Shown: positions 1 to 9,043 of the stretch, one piece after another
Layout: each line of letters opens with the position of its first letter
How positions within the stretch are numbered: position 1 is the stretch's first letter
Source: Natribacillus halophilus
GTDB lineage: Bacteria > Bacillota > Bacilli > Bacillales > Marinococcaceae
Length of the DNA: 64,000 bases
Direction: 5' to 3'
Assembly (NCBI RefSeq): GCF_900100185.1
Contig: NZ_FNEN01000003.1
Location: 141,012 to 205,011, forward strand
The notes under the pieces: model-generated
The model's input: only the letters and a program-made list of their open reading frames with translations
Told to the model about the DNA's origin: nothing
Databases searched by the model: none
Made by a program: the position numbers and the translations under genes

Positions 1-184
1 GTATGATTTGAGGCCGTCGCGATGCATCCACCGCAAAACATTAATCAAAATCGATCAAGAGACTAAAGCGTTTTATTTAGCATACGAGAAGATACATCAT
101 AGGGGCGCACTTGAGAGCTTATGAGAGGCTTTTTTAGCAGATAAGAAACCATCATGGCGGCTGAGCATACCGCCACCATCTATC

Positions 185-277
185 ATGAAAACAACTGATT
201 TAGCGCAAAAAGTATAATCGTGACATATGTTGGTTATACTGATTGGTTTGCGCTGCTCCAATAATGGTTGTTTTCAT
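185..277. repeat. Long imperfect inverted repeat
   Basis: Three nested perfect arms fold this stretch on itself: ATGAAAACAA (185-194) with TTGTTTTCAT (268-277), AGCGCAAA (202-209) with TTTGCGCT (247-254), and AGTATAA (211-217) with TTATACT (234-240). It lies in the 439-base gene-free start of the window. It could be a MITE-like element or a structured RNA. No open reading frame accompanies it. Confidence 0.6.
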
Positions 278-330
278 ACAAAAGTATAACTTTCTTATCA
301 TGCATAAGTGCAACTAAGGCTTTCGCCAGG

Positions 331-355
331 CTTGGCGATAAGCCAAGTTTTCTTT
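331..355 (+). terminator. Terminator-like hairpin
   Basis: A 6-bp stem CTTGGC/GCCAAG around a GATAA loop is followed by TTTTCTTT. It lies between the inverted repeat and the first gene. It may end a transcript entering from the left; the stem is short, so this is tentative. Confidence 0.4.
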
Positions 356-439
356 AGCGAGGAGGCTGCGGCTGCATTTTCCTTTCCATTCTGATATATT
401 TTTCATAACGTGATTTTCTTTACAAAGGTGTCGATCGTG

Positions 440-1075
440 ATGTATCAAGATCCTTCCGGGGCAAAAAAACGTTTATTGGCTTTGATGTTGATAACCACGC
501 TTTTTGCCTTTGCTTTTTCGATCTCCAGTTTCTATGAATGGTATGTGCTTGCCGATTATGATCCCCGGGCAACGCCCGAAGATTTAAGCAACGACACGAT
601 GCAAACACTGGGATTGCTTTCCCTTGTGATCGTCATGCCTCGTATGCTTTTGTTTATCGTTACCGCCGTATTTTTTTTGATATGGGTTTATCGGATGCAT
701 GAGAATGCCCATGCGTTGCAACTGGACGGGAATATCTCTTCACCGGGGTGGGCCATTTCCGCTTATATCATTCCGTTTATTAACTTTTTCATGCCCCTCG
801 TTTCGCTCGTACAACTCGCGAAATCACAAGCGGCCCAGCTTAATGTTCAAACGAAAAACGTGTGGCTTGTCTCCTGGTGGTTACTGTTTTTGTTTTCCAT
901 GTTAATGGCGGCTACCCGCGGTTTCTTTTCCGAAGAAGGAGCTACGGTGGAAACGTTGCGAAATGATGCATTGACGACGGGCGTCTCCGAATTTACGCTT
1001 TTTCTGTCGGGGTGTCTCGTGTGGATGGTTATTTCCCGACTCACGAATCAACAAGTTGAAATTAAAGAGGAGTGA
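440..1075 (+). CDS. DUF4328-type multi-pass membrane protein
   Basis: A 211-residue membrane protein of unknown function. It has about five hydrophobic segments. The central part carries the features I associate with DUF4328 proteins: a WVYRMHENAHAL-like helix, then a Pro-Gly-Trp turn and an IIPFINFFMP segment. The frame is open back to a GTG at 410, but the ATG at 440 has the better upstream sequence (AAAGGTG about 9 nt away), so I start it there. It ends 6 nt before yueD, whose ribosome-binding site GAGGAG lies inside this gene's end, so the two are probably cotranscribed. The family call rests on pattern recognition. Confidence 0.75.
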   Translation: MYQDPSGAKKRLLALMLITTLFAFAFSISSFYEWYVLADYDPRATPEDLSNDTMQTLGLLSLVIVMPRMLLFIVTAVFFLIWVYRMHENAHALQLDGNISSPGWAISAYIIPFINFFMPLVSLVQLAKSQAAQLNVQTKNVWLVSWWLLFLFSMLMAATRGFFSEEGATVETLRNDALTTGVSEFTLFLSGCLVWMVISRLTNQQVEIKEE

Positions 1076-1081
1076 TGAAAA

Positions 1082-1813
1082 ATGGAACACGTCATTATTA
1101 CGGGCGCATCGCGAGGGTTAGGGGCAGCGATGAGCCGGGCTTTTCTCGAAGACGGTGCGACCGTGCATGCGCTCGCGCGCTCGGAAATACCCGCAACGAA
1201 AAACCAATACAGCTACCAGGTTGACATCGGCGATGTGCAAGCCCTCGTTCATACTTTTCGGGACATCTTTGCAAGTATCGATGGAGACACATGTACATCC
1301 GTAACCCTGATTAACAACGCAGGCCTTGTTTCTCCGGTGGGACCGGCGGCTGAGAATGACCCCGATGAGATCGCGACAAGCATCGCCGTAAATGTGAGCG
1401 CGCCCATGATCGCGGCTCGGGAGTTTTTGCAACACAGTTCGTCGTTGTCCGTGCACCGGACGGTTTTAAACATTAGTTTCGGAGCCGGCAAAAGCCCGAT
1501 GGAAGGCTGGAGTGCCTATTGCACCGGGAAGGCGGGGCTGGATATGTATACGAAAACCGCCGCCCTCGAACAAGAAGACGCCGCGAATCCCGCCCGCTTT
1601 CTTGCCGTTGCTCCGGGGATTGTGGATACAGACATGCAGTCGACGATTCGCGACACATCGAAAGAATCCTTTAAACACGTGGATAAGTTTCGCGACTACA
1701 AAAAACAGGGCAGCCTCAGCGACCCTGACGTTACAGCAGCAGCCATGCTGCGTTTGCTCGCTGATCGCAAAGCCACTAACGGAAAACTGCTTGATATTCG
1801 GGAATATTTATAG
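1082..1813 (+). CDS. yueD: YueD-type short-chain dehydrogenase (benzil reductase)
   Basis: A 243-residue NADP-dependent SDR that matches B. subtilis YueD, the (S)-benzoin-forming benzil reductase, over its full length. The cofactor motif GASRGLG is at residues 8-14, INNAG near 77-81, and the catalytic Ser132, Tyr146 and Lys150 sit in the expected spacing (ISFGAG, then SAYCTGKAG). The sepiapterin-reductase-like end LLDIREYL is also kept. YueD reduces bulky diketones in vitro; its natural substrate is unclear. It follows the DUF4328 gene at 6 nt and runs convergently into the CPBP protease gene with almost no gap. Confidence 0.88.
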   Translation: MEHVIITGASRGLGAAMSRAFLEDGATVHALARSEIPATKNQYSYQVDIGDVQALVHTFRDIFASIDGDTCTSVTLINNAGLVSPVGPAAENDPDEIATSIAVNVSAPMIAAREFLQHSSSLSVHRTVLNISFGAGKSPMEGWSAYCTGKAGLDMYTKTAALEQEDAANPARFLAVAPGIVDTDMQSTIRDTSKESFKHVDKFRDYKKQGSLSDPDVTAAAMLRLLADRKATNGKLLDIREYL

Positions 1814-1815
1814 GC

Positions 1816-2394
1816 CTAATTGGCGCGCAAGTGCCAGCCGAGAATAGCATTGTAAAGCGCGTGGGCAGCCACCGGCGCCCACAGCGTGTGACTGAGCAAA
1901 AATAAGGCCCCAAGCCATAGCCCCATGATAAAGACGATCGCGTGCATTAAGATTTTTCCTTTATACTGTGGAATGTGCAGAGCCGCGAAAACAAGCGCGT
2001 TTAAAACAAGGACGAGCGTTGTATTCCAGTGATCGATGACCAAACCCATGAGGACGCCGCGGAAAAAAAATTCTTCGGCAAAACCTGCGCCAAGGGCGAT
2101 GGTTACAATACCCCCGCGCATATGTATGATTCTTTTCAGCATCTGGGTCAATTCATTTTCCGGCAACTCCATTTTCGACACTTTCATGATGACCGTGACG
2201 ATCAAGGCCATGAGGGCACCGCTAGCGAGGCCGATTACGACATCAATACCAAAGGATTCCAGGCTAAAAAGCCCGGCTATAAAAGGGATGACTTCTCCCC
2301 ACCGAAAAATAACACATAGAATAAGCCCGGCTAGAACCATAAAGCCAAACCCTTGCCACACGGCTATTAGCAGGCGTGAATCTGTCGTTCCCAT
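1816..2394 (-). CDS. CPBP-family intramembrane metalloprotease
   Basis: A 192-residue polytopic protein of the CAAX-protease/bacteriocin-processing (Abi/CPBP) family. The membrane metalloprotease motifs are all visible: EEFFFR at residues 107-112, a Phe-to-His motif ending at His140 (AALH), and HALYN with His178 and Asn182. These supply the general base and metal ligands in family members. Substrates are unknown; relatives process peptides or contribute to immunity. It lies upstream of resA on the same strand, but a gap and a terminator-like hairpin separate them, so it may be transcribed alone. Confidence 0.85.
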   Translation of the reverse strand: MGTTDSRLLIAVWQGFGFMVLAGLILCVIFRWGEVIPFIAGLFSLESFGIDVVIGLASGALMALIVTVIMKVSKMELPENELTQMLKRIIHMRGGIVTIALGAGFAEEFFFRGVLMGLVIDHWNTTLVLVLNALVFAALHIPQYKGKILMHAIVFIMGLWLGALFLLSHTLWAPVAAHALYNAILGWHLRAN

Positions 2395-2410
2395 TAAGTG
2401 GCCTCCTTCA

Positions 2411-2447
2411 ACAAAACAAAAGAGCGACTGCTTCCGTTACGAAGCAG
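2411..2447 (-). terminator. Terminator of resA
   Basis: On the minus strand a 7-bp stem CTGCTTC/GAAGCAG (2447-2441 with 2434-2428) is followed by a T-rich CGCTCTTTTGTTTTG tract. The resA stop codon lies in the hairpin loop, so gene end and terminator overlap. Confidence 0.7.
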
Positions 2448-2994
2448 CCGGATCTACCATTTCCATAAAATCAATGACATGTTGCTCGCTCATACCGCCT
2501 GTACGTATATGTTCCACTTCTCCGCTTTCATCGATGAGATAGGTCGCGGGAAGTTGTCCGACGCCATATTGGTCGAGCACATCACGGTTTTCATCCTTCA
2601 GGAGCGGAAAAGTGAGTTGATGGCGCTCGGCAAACCGGTCGATTGTCAATTCGGATTCCCCGACGTTAACGGCAAGAATTTCTACATCTTCATCGGCATA
2701 TTGTTGGTGCTGATCTTCCATATAGGGCATTTCATCTTCACACGGCGGGCAAAAAGTCCCCCAAAAGTTGAGGAATACGCCCTGTCCTTCGTAATCGGCA
2801 AGCTCCACTCGCTCGCCATCCATATTTTCCAACGCGAAATTCGGCGCTTGTTCCCCTTCGGATACAGCGGCGGGTTCAGCCTGAATGAAATTGGTATAAA
2901 ACACATAGCCAACCCCGAGGGTGAGCGTGAGCAATATGGCTGTGCGCATGATTAAGCGGCGTCGTTTACGTTTATAGCGTTCCTCTTTACCCAT
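2437..2994 (-). CDS. resA: ResA-type thiol-disulfide oxidoreductase
   Basis: A 185-residue membrane-anchored thioredoxin-fold protein. A basic N-terminus and one transmembrane helix (about residues 14-32) place the domain outside the membrane. The active site is WGTFCPPC with Cys82 and Cys85. ResA reduces the haem-binding cysteines of apocytochrome c during maturation. Sequence around the site (GVFLNFWGT, AVNVGESE) matches B. subtilis ResA closely, although that protein has CEPC. A terminator follows. The usual resBC partners are absent here, so it stands alone. A second, frameshifted TlpA/ResA-like gene occurs at 32937-33526. Confidence 0.88.
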   Translation of the reverse strand: MGKEERYKRKRRRLIMRTAILLTLTLGVGYVFYTNFIQAEPAAVSEGEQAPNFALENMDGERVELADYEGQGVFLNFWGTFCPPCEDEMPYMEDQHQQYADEDVEILAVNVGESELTIDRFAERHQLTFPLLKDENRDVLDQYGVGQLPATYLIDESGEVEHIRTGGMSEQHVIDFMEMVDPAAS

Positions 2995-3098
2995 ATGTCC
3001 ACCTCTACGATGATAATTATTACCATAAGCATCTCACACACGAAGGAAAATGATCAAGTAAACGGGCTGATTGTCTGCTGATTGTCATAAAAACTTTT

Positions 3099-5141
3099 TT
3101 AAATGCTTTTCAGCACTTCATCGTCATCGGTTGTTGGCCGTTGACAGGCGAAATTTTCACACAGGTAATACGTCGTCTTGCCATCTATAGTTGCGAATGC
3201 CTCGGCAAATGCCGGGATGCTTTCATCGCCTTCCGCGATCACGAGCGGATGAATATGGGGGCTGAACGCCGTTCTTAAATGATTGACGACGACGTCTTCT
3301 TCCAGGGACGTATTACCGCTTACAATCACGAGTGTTTTTCCGCGCCATTCGTGCATGAGCAAAGCCTGCAATAAATGGAGATGGCCGATCGGGTAATGTT
3401 CCAGTCGCCAACTGGCTGCCTGTAACAGCTCATCGACTTCAGCGAACAGCGACTGGTCAGCTGTGATTTCTGCCAGACGTAACATTTGCACGGCGGCCAC
3501 CGAATTGCCCGCGGGCTCTGCCCCCTCTGACCATGATGACGGACGCGTAAGCAGCGATTCTGCATCCGTACCCGTGAAATAGAAGCCGCCGGATTCAGCC
3601 CGGAAAAGCCGCTTCATATCCTCGGCCATCTGCTGGGCGCTTTGGAGGTATTTCGGCTCATAAGTGGCATCATACAGTTCCAGACTCGCCCACATCACAT
3701 TGGCATAATCATCGATAAACCCTTTTTCCTTCACTTCCCCATCACGATAACGCACCATTAAGCGGCCGTCCACGAACATGGTGGAATTGAGAAATTGATA
3801 GGCGTCTTCAGCCACAGCAATATATTCGGGTTCAGCAAACGCCGCTCCTGCTTTCGCAAACGCCGCGATCGCATAAGCATTCCAGCTCGTCAGGATTTTA
3901 TCATCCTTATGCGGGTGCACGCGCTCTTCACGGATATCAAACAAGTGGGTGCGACACGCTTCCATGCGCTGTTCAAGGGTATCCAATGACATGTCGTGCT
4001 CTGTGGCGATTGCTTCTACATCCGCATCCAATTGATTCGGGATATTCTTCCCTTCAAAATTCCCCGCTTCGCTGATGCCGTAAACGTGGCAAAATAATGC
4101 GCCATCTTCATCGCCGAGGGCATCCATGATTTCCGCCTTCGACCAAATGTAAAATTTCCCTTCTTCACCCTCGGAATCCGCATCTTCGGCCGAGTAAAAA
4201 CCACCGTTTTCATCGCGCATGCCGCGCGCGATGTAGTCGAGAATTTCTTTTGCGGTCGTTTTATACAGAGGCTCTCCCGTTAACTGATAGGACTCTGTGT
4301 AGGCAAGCGCCAGTAATCCGTTATCGTAGAGCATTTTCTCAAAATGAGGCACGAGCCAACGCTCATCGACGGAGTAGCGGGCGAAGCCGCCGCCAATATG
4401 ATCATAAATGCCACCTGCACGCATTTGCGTGAGCGTTGTTTTCGCCATGTCCAACGCTTCGGAATCATCCGCCCAGGAGGCATAGCGTAAAAGATAGAAA
4501 ACGTGTTGCGGCATCGGAAATTTCGGTTCGCCGGCCAGACCGCCGTTCGTATGATCAAAGTGTTCTTTCAACTCCGCGTAGCCGTTCTCAAGGGTATGTG
4601 CCCCGATGGCTTCCTGATCCTGTGTGATTCCCTGGGATAACGCCTGCTGGACACGTCCACCGATATCGGTAATGCGATCCCGGTTTTTTTGAAACTGCTC
4701 GGCGAGTTGCGGCAAGGCGTCGAGCATACCCGGCATTTGCTGCAGACTCTTTTTCGGCAGATACGTCGCCACATAAAACGGCGCCTGTTCCGGTGTTAAA
4801 AACGCCGTAAGCGGCCAGCCCCCGTGCCCGTTCATCGCCTGGCACGCATCCATATAAATAGAATCGATATCCGGGCGCTCTTCGCGGTCCACTTTAATGG
4901 AAATGAAATCCTTGTTTAAAAGCGCAGCCACCTCTTCATCTTCAAACGATTCATGGGCCATGACATGGCACCAATGGCATGTGGAGTAGCCGATCGATAA
5001 AAATACAGGTTTATTTTCATCCTTCGCTTTGGCAAATGCTTCTTCTCCCCATTCATGCCAATCCACCGGGTTATGGGCGTGTTGAAGCAGATAGGGGGAT
5101 TTCGCGTGGATAAGTGCGTTCGGCGTTTCTGGCGTAGACAT
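3099..5141 (-). CDS. yyaL: YyaL-type DUF255 thioredoxin-domain protein
   Basis: A 680-residue protein of the YyaL/SPATA20 family. The N-terminus is a thioredoxin-like DUF255 domain with the hallmark [14 protein letters not shown] segment (Cys55 and Cys58). The rest is an alpha/alpha-barrel related to N-acylglucosamine 2-epimerases and glycosidases, with conserved [10 protein letters not shown] and HFEKMLYDN segments. The biochemical role is not established. AGAAGGTG precedes the ATG at good spacing. The upstream gap holds the first hairpin-repeat array, so it is probably expressed separately from the zinc-transport gene behind it. Confidence 0.9.
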   Translation of the reverse strand: MSTPETPNALIHAKSPYLLQHAHNPVDWHEWGEEAFAKAKDENKPVFLSIGYSTCHWCHVMAHESFEDEEVAALLNKDFISIKVDREERPDIDSIYMDACQAMNGHGGWPLTAFLTPEQAPFYVATYLPKKSLQQMPGMLDALPQLAEQFQKNRDRITDIGGRVQQALSQGITQDQEAIGAHTLENGYAELKEHFDHTNGGLAGEPKFPMPQHVFYLLRYASWADDSEALDMAKTTLTQMRAGGIYDHIGGGFARYSVDERWLVPHFEKMLYDNGLLALAYTESYQLTGEPLYKTTAKEILDYIARGMRDENGGFYSAEDADSEGEEGKFYIWSKAEIMDALGDEDGALFCHVYGISEAGNFEGKNIPNQLDADVEAIATEHDMSLDTLEQRMEACRTHLFDIREERVHPHKDDKILTSWNAYAIAAFAKAGAAFAEPEYIAVAEDAYQFLNSTMFVDGRLMVRYRDGEVKEKGFIDDYANVMWASLELYDATYEPKYLQSAQQMAEDMKRLFRAESGGFYFTGTDAESLLTRPSSWSEGAEPAGNSVAAVQMLRLAEITADQSLFAEVDELLQAASWRLEHYPIGHLHLLQALLMHEWRGKTLVIVSGNTSLEEDVVVNHLRTAFSPHIHPLVIAEGDESIPAFAEAFATIDGKTTYYLCENFACQRPTTDDDEVLKSI

Positions 5142-5232
5142 TGTGACACCTTCTTTCTCCTTTTATCATCCGTTGTACCCGTATTGCCTATGTATGAAAA
5201 CAAAAATACTTTTAGTATCTTCATACACCAAC

Positions 5233-5378
5233 GTTGACGACCTAACAACTTTCCCTATATCGCATTAGGGCGTCAAAACCAACCGTTGGCGACCTAACGG
5301 CTTCCGCCACAAAGCGTTAGGTCACCATAAGCCATTGTTGGCGACCTAACGACTTCTGCCATAACACGTTAGGGCGCC
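5233..5378. repeat. Tandem hairpin array 1 (three 52-nt units)
   Basis: Three units start at 5233, 5285 and 5337, exactly 52 nt apart. Each is about 42 nt of hairpin plus a 10-nt spacer. Unit 3 has arms GGCGACCTAACG (from 5340) and CGTTAGGGCGCC (to 5378), 11 of 12 paired; unit 2 is similar; unit 1 is more diverged. The array lies between znuA and yyaL, both on the minus strand. Confidence 0.85.
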
Positions 5379-5426
5379 AACCCCCGTTTCAATCCGGTAA
5401 AAAACCGTCACCTTACCGCTTAATCC

Positions 5427-6377
5427 CTACTCATTCAACGCCGTTTCCAGCGTGTCGATATTCATCTGCATCATGCTGAAGTAATCTTCCTCGTTTTCGA
5501 TGTCTTCTTCGGAAACGGATTCCAGGTTTCGGAGGATGAGGCTTTCGGCTCCGATTTCTTCCTGGATGACTTCCGTCACCGTACTGCTGACATTATTTTC
5601 AAAAACAATGTACCCGATATCGTCCTCTTCAGCGATCTCAACGATTTCAGTGAGCTCTGACTGGGAAGGCTCCTCCGTGGATGAAAGACCGAGGACGCTG
5701 AGTTGCTCCAACCCGTAACGCTCTTCCCAGTATCCGTAAGCGGCATGGGAAACGATCATCTGCTCACGCTCCGCTTCGGCAAACGTGTTTTCCAAATCTT
5801 GATCGAGTTCTTCTAAATCATCTCGAAGCACTTCGTAGTTTTCCGTAAAATATTCTTCTTGTTCGGGGTGCAATTCGACAAGGGTGTTTTTCACATTTTC
5901 CGCGACTTCAATGCTGCGGATCGGGTCGAGGAAAATATGAGGGTCGCCGTCGCCGTGTTCATGGTCATGATCATGGTCATGATCATGTTCATGATCATGA
6001 TCGTCCCCGATGAGATCGACACCCTCCCCGGCCGGAACCATCGCCACGTCTTCGTCGCCAAGCATATCTTCAGCCGTATCCACAAATCCTTCCATCCCGA
6101 CGCCGGAATAGATAAATGCATCCCCTTCCGCGAGTTCGACCATTTCATTGGCGGACGGTTCAAAAGTGTGGGCATCTGCATTCGGCGGGTAGATGCTTTC
6201 GGCTTCAACGTAATCTCCCCCGATTTTAGAGGCGAAATCCTCCAGGGCAAAAACGGTCGTATAAATCATTAATTGCTCCGGATCACTCTCATCTTCGGAA
6301 CTTTCCGCCTGACACCCCGCGAACAACATCCCCGAAAGACCGATGGCAGCGATAAAATAAGCCTTCTTTTTCATCAT
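5427..6377 (-). CDS. znuA: Zinc ABC transporter substrate-binding lipoprotein
   Basis: A 316-residue cluster-9 metal-binding lipoprotein. The signal peptide ends in a lipobox with lipidated Cys22 (LFAGC). Candidate metal ligands include His70 (NADAHTFEP) and His147, and a His/Asp-rich loop spans about residues 125-147, as in zinc-specific ZnuA/AdcA rather than manganese MntA proteins. A near-perfect Zur box lies just upstream, supporting zinc as substrate. No permease or ATPase gene adjoins it, so it must work with components encoded elsewhere. The protein is highly acidic outside the loop. Confidence 0.9.
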   Translation of the reverse strand: MMKKKAYFIAAIGLSGMLFAGCQAESSEDESDPEQLMIYTTVFALEDFASKIGGDYVEAESIYPPNADAHTFEPSANEMVELAEGDAFIYSGVGMEGFVDTAEDMLGDEDVAMVPAGEGVDLIGDDHDHEHDHDHDHDHEHGDGDPHIFLDPIRSIEVAENVKNTLVELHPEQEEYFTENYEVLRDDLEELDQDLENTFAEAEREQMIVSHAAYGYWEERYGLEQLSVLGLSSTEEPSQSELTEIVEIAEEDDIGYIVFENNVSSTVTEVIQEEIGAESLILRNLESVSEEDIENEEDYFSMMQMNIDTLETALNE

Positions 6378-6393
6378 TCAACATCCTTATAAA

Positions 6394-6408
6394 TTGTAAT
6401 CATTACGA
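6394..6408. promoter_or_regulatory. Zur box upstream of znuA
   Basis: TTGTAATCATTACGA is a 7-1-7 inverted repeat differing at one position from the Bacillus Zur consensus TCGTAATNATTACGA. It lies 17 nt upstream of the znuA start, where bound Zur would block transcription when zinc is sufficient. Confidence 0.85.
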
Positions 6409-6521
6409 TTAAACAATAGAGGAATCTCCTTTTTATGTCAATCCCTAAACATTTGCAAGCGTCTCTAGTATAATAGCTATTAATGACATAACTTCATAGA
6501 AAAGCAGAAAGGGCCCCGTTT

Positions 6522-7457
6522 ATGGATGTAGCAACTGTCACGTTTACGATCGCCACGATGGCGGTCATTATTGTGCTCGGCGCTGCCGTCACGTTTCGAT
6601 ATCCCATCACTGAAAATACGAAACAGACGTTTATGCGTATTATTCTCAACATAGCGGTCCCCGCAATCATCTTAAACGGGATATTCAACACGGAAATGAC
6701 CGGTGAAGTGATCAATCAAGTTGTAACGATTTTTCTTTTTTCGGTTATTTTCCATTTATGTGCGCTTTTTTTCGCCTTTCTCATCGGCCGGATGATTCGG
6801 TTTCCATCAATGCTGGCGAAGCAACTGGCGATTCTCTCAACCTTTGGAAACGCCGGGTTTATCGGGATCCCCCTGAGTTTCACCATTTTCGGTCCGACCG
6901 GCGGCTTGCTCGCCTCCGTATTTACGACCGGCCTTGATCTTATCATCTTTTCACTCGGCGTTTTTTTGTTACAATCGGGTGAAAAGTTTGATCCCAGACA
7001 ATTGAAAGCGTTGCTAAACGGACCCTTAATCGCCCTTGTTTCCGGAGGTTTGTTTGTACTCAGCGGGCTGGAGGCCCCGGTGCTTTTACAGGACCTGACC
7101 GAGATGCTGGCAGCGCTTTCGGCGCCGCTCTCGATGTTATATATCGGCTTTTTATTGCCTCCGTTTTTTAAAAAAGGACAGGCTTTCGTATTTCCGCAAT
7201 TATGGTTCCCATTGTCGATGCGCCTGATCGTCATCCCGGTGCTCAGCATTACGATCATTGTGTTCTTGCCCTTCGATGAGTTTATAATACAACTTTTCAT
7301 CATCCTCGTGCCTTTACCGACGTTTACGTTAGCGACGGTGTTGTTTTCCAGGTATACCGATCAGGAAAATGAATCAGTGATGGTGATCATTTATTCTACG
7401 CTTCTTTGCCTGGGGACGATTCCATTGATCGCTCTCTATGCCAATTTAATTACCTAA
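6522..7457 (+). CDS. AEC-family transporter
   Basis: A 311-residue hydrophobic protein with about ten transmembrane segments, typical in length and layout for the auxin efflux carrier (AEC) family. Conserved features include the early NIAVPAIILN segment and FGNAGFIGIPL in the fourth to fifth helix region. Bacterial members move organic acids such as malate. It runs divergently from znuA and reads toward pncA at a 14-nt gap, so it could share a transcript with the three enzymes that follow. The substrate cannot be inferred. Confidence 0.85.
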   Translation: MDVATVTFTIATMAVIIVLGAAVTFRYPITENTKQTFMRIILNIAVPAIILNGIFNTEMTGEVINQVVTIFLFSVIFHLCALFFAFLIGRMIRFPSMLAKQLAILSTFGNAGFIGIPLSFTIFGPTGGLLASVFTTGLDLIIFSLGVFLLQSGEKFDPRQLKALLNGPLIALVSGGLFVLSGLEAPVLLQDLTEMLAALSAPLSMLYIGFLLPPFFKKGQAFVFPQLWFPLSMRLIVIPVLSITIIVFLPFDEFIIQLFIILVPLPTFTLATVLFSRYTDQENESVMVIIYSTLLCLGTIPLIALYANLIT

Positions 7458-7471
7458 GGGAGGTTATTTTC

Positions 7472-8032
7472 ATGAGTGAAGCATTGCTTGTCATCGATTA
7501 CACGAATGATTTTGTGGCCAGTGACGGAAGACTAACGTGCGGAGAACCCGGTCAAAACATCGAGGGAAGGTTGGCGTCCATTCTGCAGGGTTTTCATCAA
7601 AATGAAAAAGAGATTTTCTTCCCCGTCGATGTCCACGAGGAAAATGACCCATACCATCCCGAAACCGAGCTTTTCCCGCCCCACAACATCCGCGGAACGA
7701 AAGGTCGTGAACAATACGGGCAAGTACAAACATTCCTCGACGATCTGGGCGAGGAATGGCCCCAGCATATCCACTGGATGGATAAAACACGCTACAGCGC
7801 ATTTGCCGGTACGCCTTTAGAACTGAAGCTGCGGGAAAGAGGCATCACCCACCTTCATCTCGTCGGCGTCTGCACCGACATCTGCATCCTGCACACGGCT
7901 GTCGACGCTTATAATCGCGGCTTTCAGCTCACCGTTCATGAAGATGCGGTGCAAAGTTTCAATGCCGACGGGCACGCGTGGGCGCTCGGACATTTTCAAG
8001 ATTGCCTGGGCGCGAACGTCGTTTCCGGATAA
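7472..8032 (+). CDS. pncA: Nicotinamidase
   Basis: A 186-residue isochorismatase-fold hydrolase matching B. subtilis PncA (YueJ). It converts nicotinamide to nicotinate in NAD salvage. The catalytic triad is Asp9, Lys105 and Cys138 (VCTDIC); metal ligands are Asp53, His55 and His71. The start is the ATG at 7472 behind AAGGGAGG; the frame is open further upstream, but those codons overlap the AEC gene and lack a ribosome-binding site. It is followed after 22 nt by the hydroxyacid dehydrogenase. Confidence 0.92.
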   Translation: MSEALLVIDYTNDFVASDGRLTCGEPGQNIEGRLASILQGFHQNEKEIFFPVDVHEENDPYHPETELFPPHNIRGTKGREQYGQVQTFLDDLGEEWPQHIHWMDKTRYSAFAGTPLELKLRERGITHLHLVGVCTDICILHTAVDAYNRGFQLTVHEDAVQSFNADGHAWALGHFQDCLGANVVSG

Positions 8033-8054
8033 AAAACAGAAAACGGAGGTAACC

Positions 8055-9026
8055 ATGAAACCATACGTCTATATCGCTCATCCCATTCCCGAACACGTGG
8101 AATCGTACATTGCTGAACATTGCGATTACAACATCTGGAATGACTCGAATGAAAAAATACCGAAAGAACGACTAAAGGAAGAACTGAAAAACGCTGATGG
8201 CGCGATGCTGACAGGTCAGCCCGTCGATGAAGAACTGCTGGCGGCCACCGAAAACCTTAAGGCTGTGAGCACCGTTTCCGTCGGTTATGATCGCTATGAC
8301 ATCGACGCACTAAAAAAATATAATGTCTACGGCACACACACGCCCTATGTCCTTGATGACACCGTCGCGGACTTGATTTTCGGGTTGATATTATCCGGCG
8401 GACGCCGCATCGCCGAACTCCATGAATATGTCAAAGCCGGAGAGTGGGGGGTGGAGCCGGATAGCGCGTTTTACGGCTATGATATTCATCACAGCACGCT
8501 CGGTATTATCGGGATGGGAAGAATCGGGGAAAAAATTGTCCAGCGCGCCCGTTTCGGATTCGAGATGGACATCGTCTATCATAATCGCTCCAGAAAACCG
8601 GAGCTGGAGGAAACGTTTGACGCCGTGCGCCTCGAACTTAACGAGCTCTTATCCCGGGCCGATTTCGTTGTCGTCATGGTGCCGCTCACGGATGAAACGA
8701 AACAGCTCATCGGCGAGGAAGAATTACGTTTGATGAAATCCAGCGCCGTATTAATCAATGGCGCCCGCGGGCCTGTCGTCGATGAAAACGCCCTCGTTGC
8801 AGCGTTGCAGGAAAAATCCATTTTTAGCGCGTCGCTTGATGTCTTCGAACAGGAACCACTGCCGAAGGATCATCCGTTGTTGGACCTTCCAAATGTTACA
8901 TTAACACCCCATATCGGCTCCGCCACGCAAAAAACCGACGAAGAAATGATGATGCGAGCCGCCGTTAATATGGTCGAAGGCGCGAGTGGCCAGACGCCTC
9001 AGGATGTCATAAAAGAGCAGCGTTAA
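8055..9026 (+). CDS. D-2-hydroxyacid dehydrogenase (glyoxylate/gluconate type)
   Basis: A 323-residue NAD(P)-dependent enzyme of the D-isomer 2-hydroxyacid dehydrogenase family. The Rossmann motif is GIIGMGRIG. The catalytic Arg is in NGARG, the Glu in VFEQEP and the His in PHIGSAT. Relatives include glyoxylate/hydroxypyruvate reductase GhrB and gluconate 2-dehydrogenase (B. subtilis YvcT). The start ATG at 8055 follows CGGAGGT; an earlier in-frame codon overlaps pncA and is rejected. The next gene encodes a lactonase-like SMP-30 protein at 17 nt, suggesting sugar-acid metabolism. Confidence 0.88.
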   Translation: MKPYVYIAHPIPEHVESYIAEHCDYNIWNDSNEKIPKERLKEELKNADGAMLTGQPVDEELLAATENLKAVSTVSVGYDRYDIDALKKYNVYGTHTPYVLDDTVADLIFGLILSGGRRIAELHEYVKAGEWGVEPDSAFYGYDIHHSTLGIIGMGRIGEKIVQRARFGFEMDIVYHNRSRKPELEETFDAVRLELNELLSRADFVVVMVPLTDETKQLIGEEELRLMKSSAVLINGARGPVVDENALVAALQEKSIFSASLDVFEQEPLPKDHPLLDLPNVTLTPHIGSATQKTDEEMMMRAAVNMVEGASGQTPQDVIKEQR

Positions 9027-9043
9027 TCAAGGAGGCATTTTTT

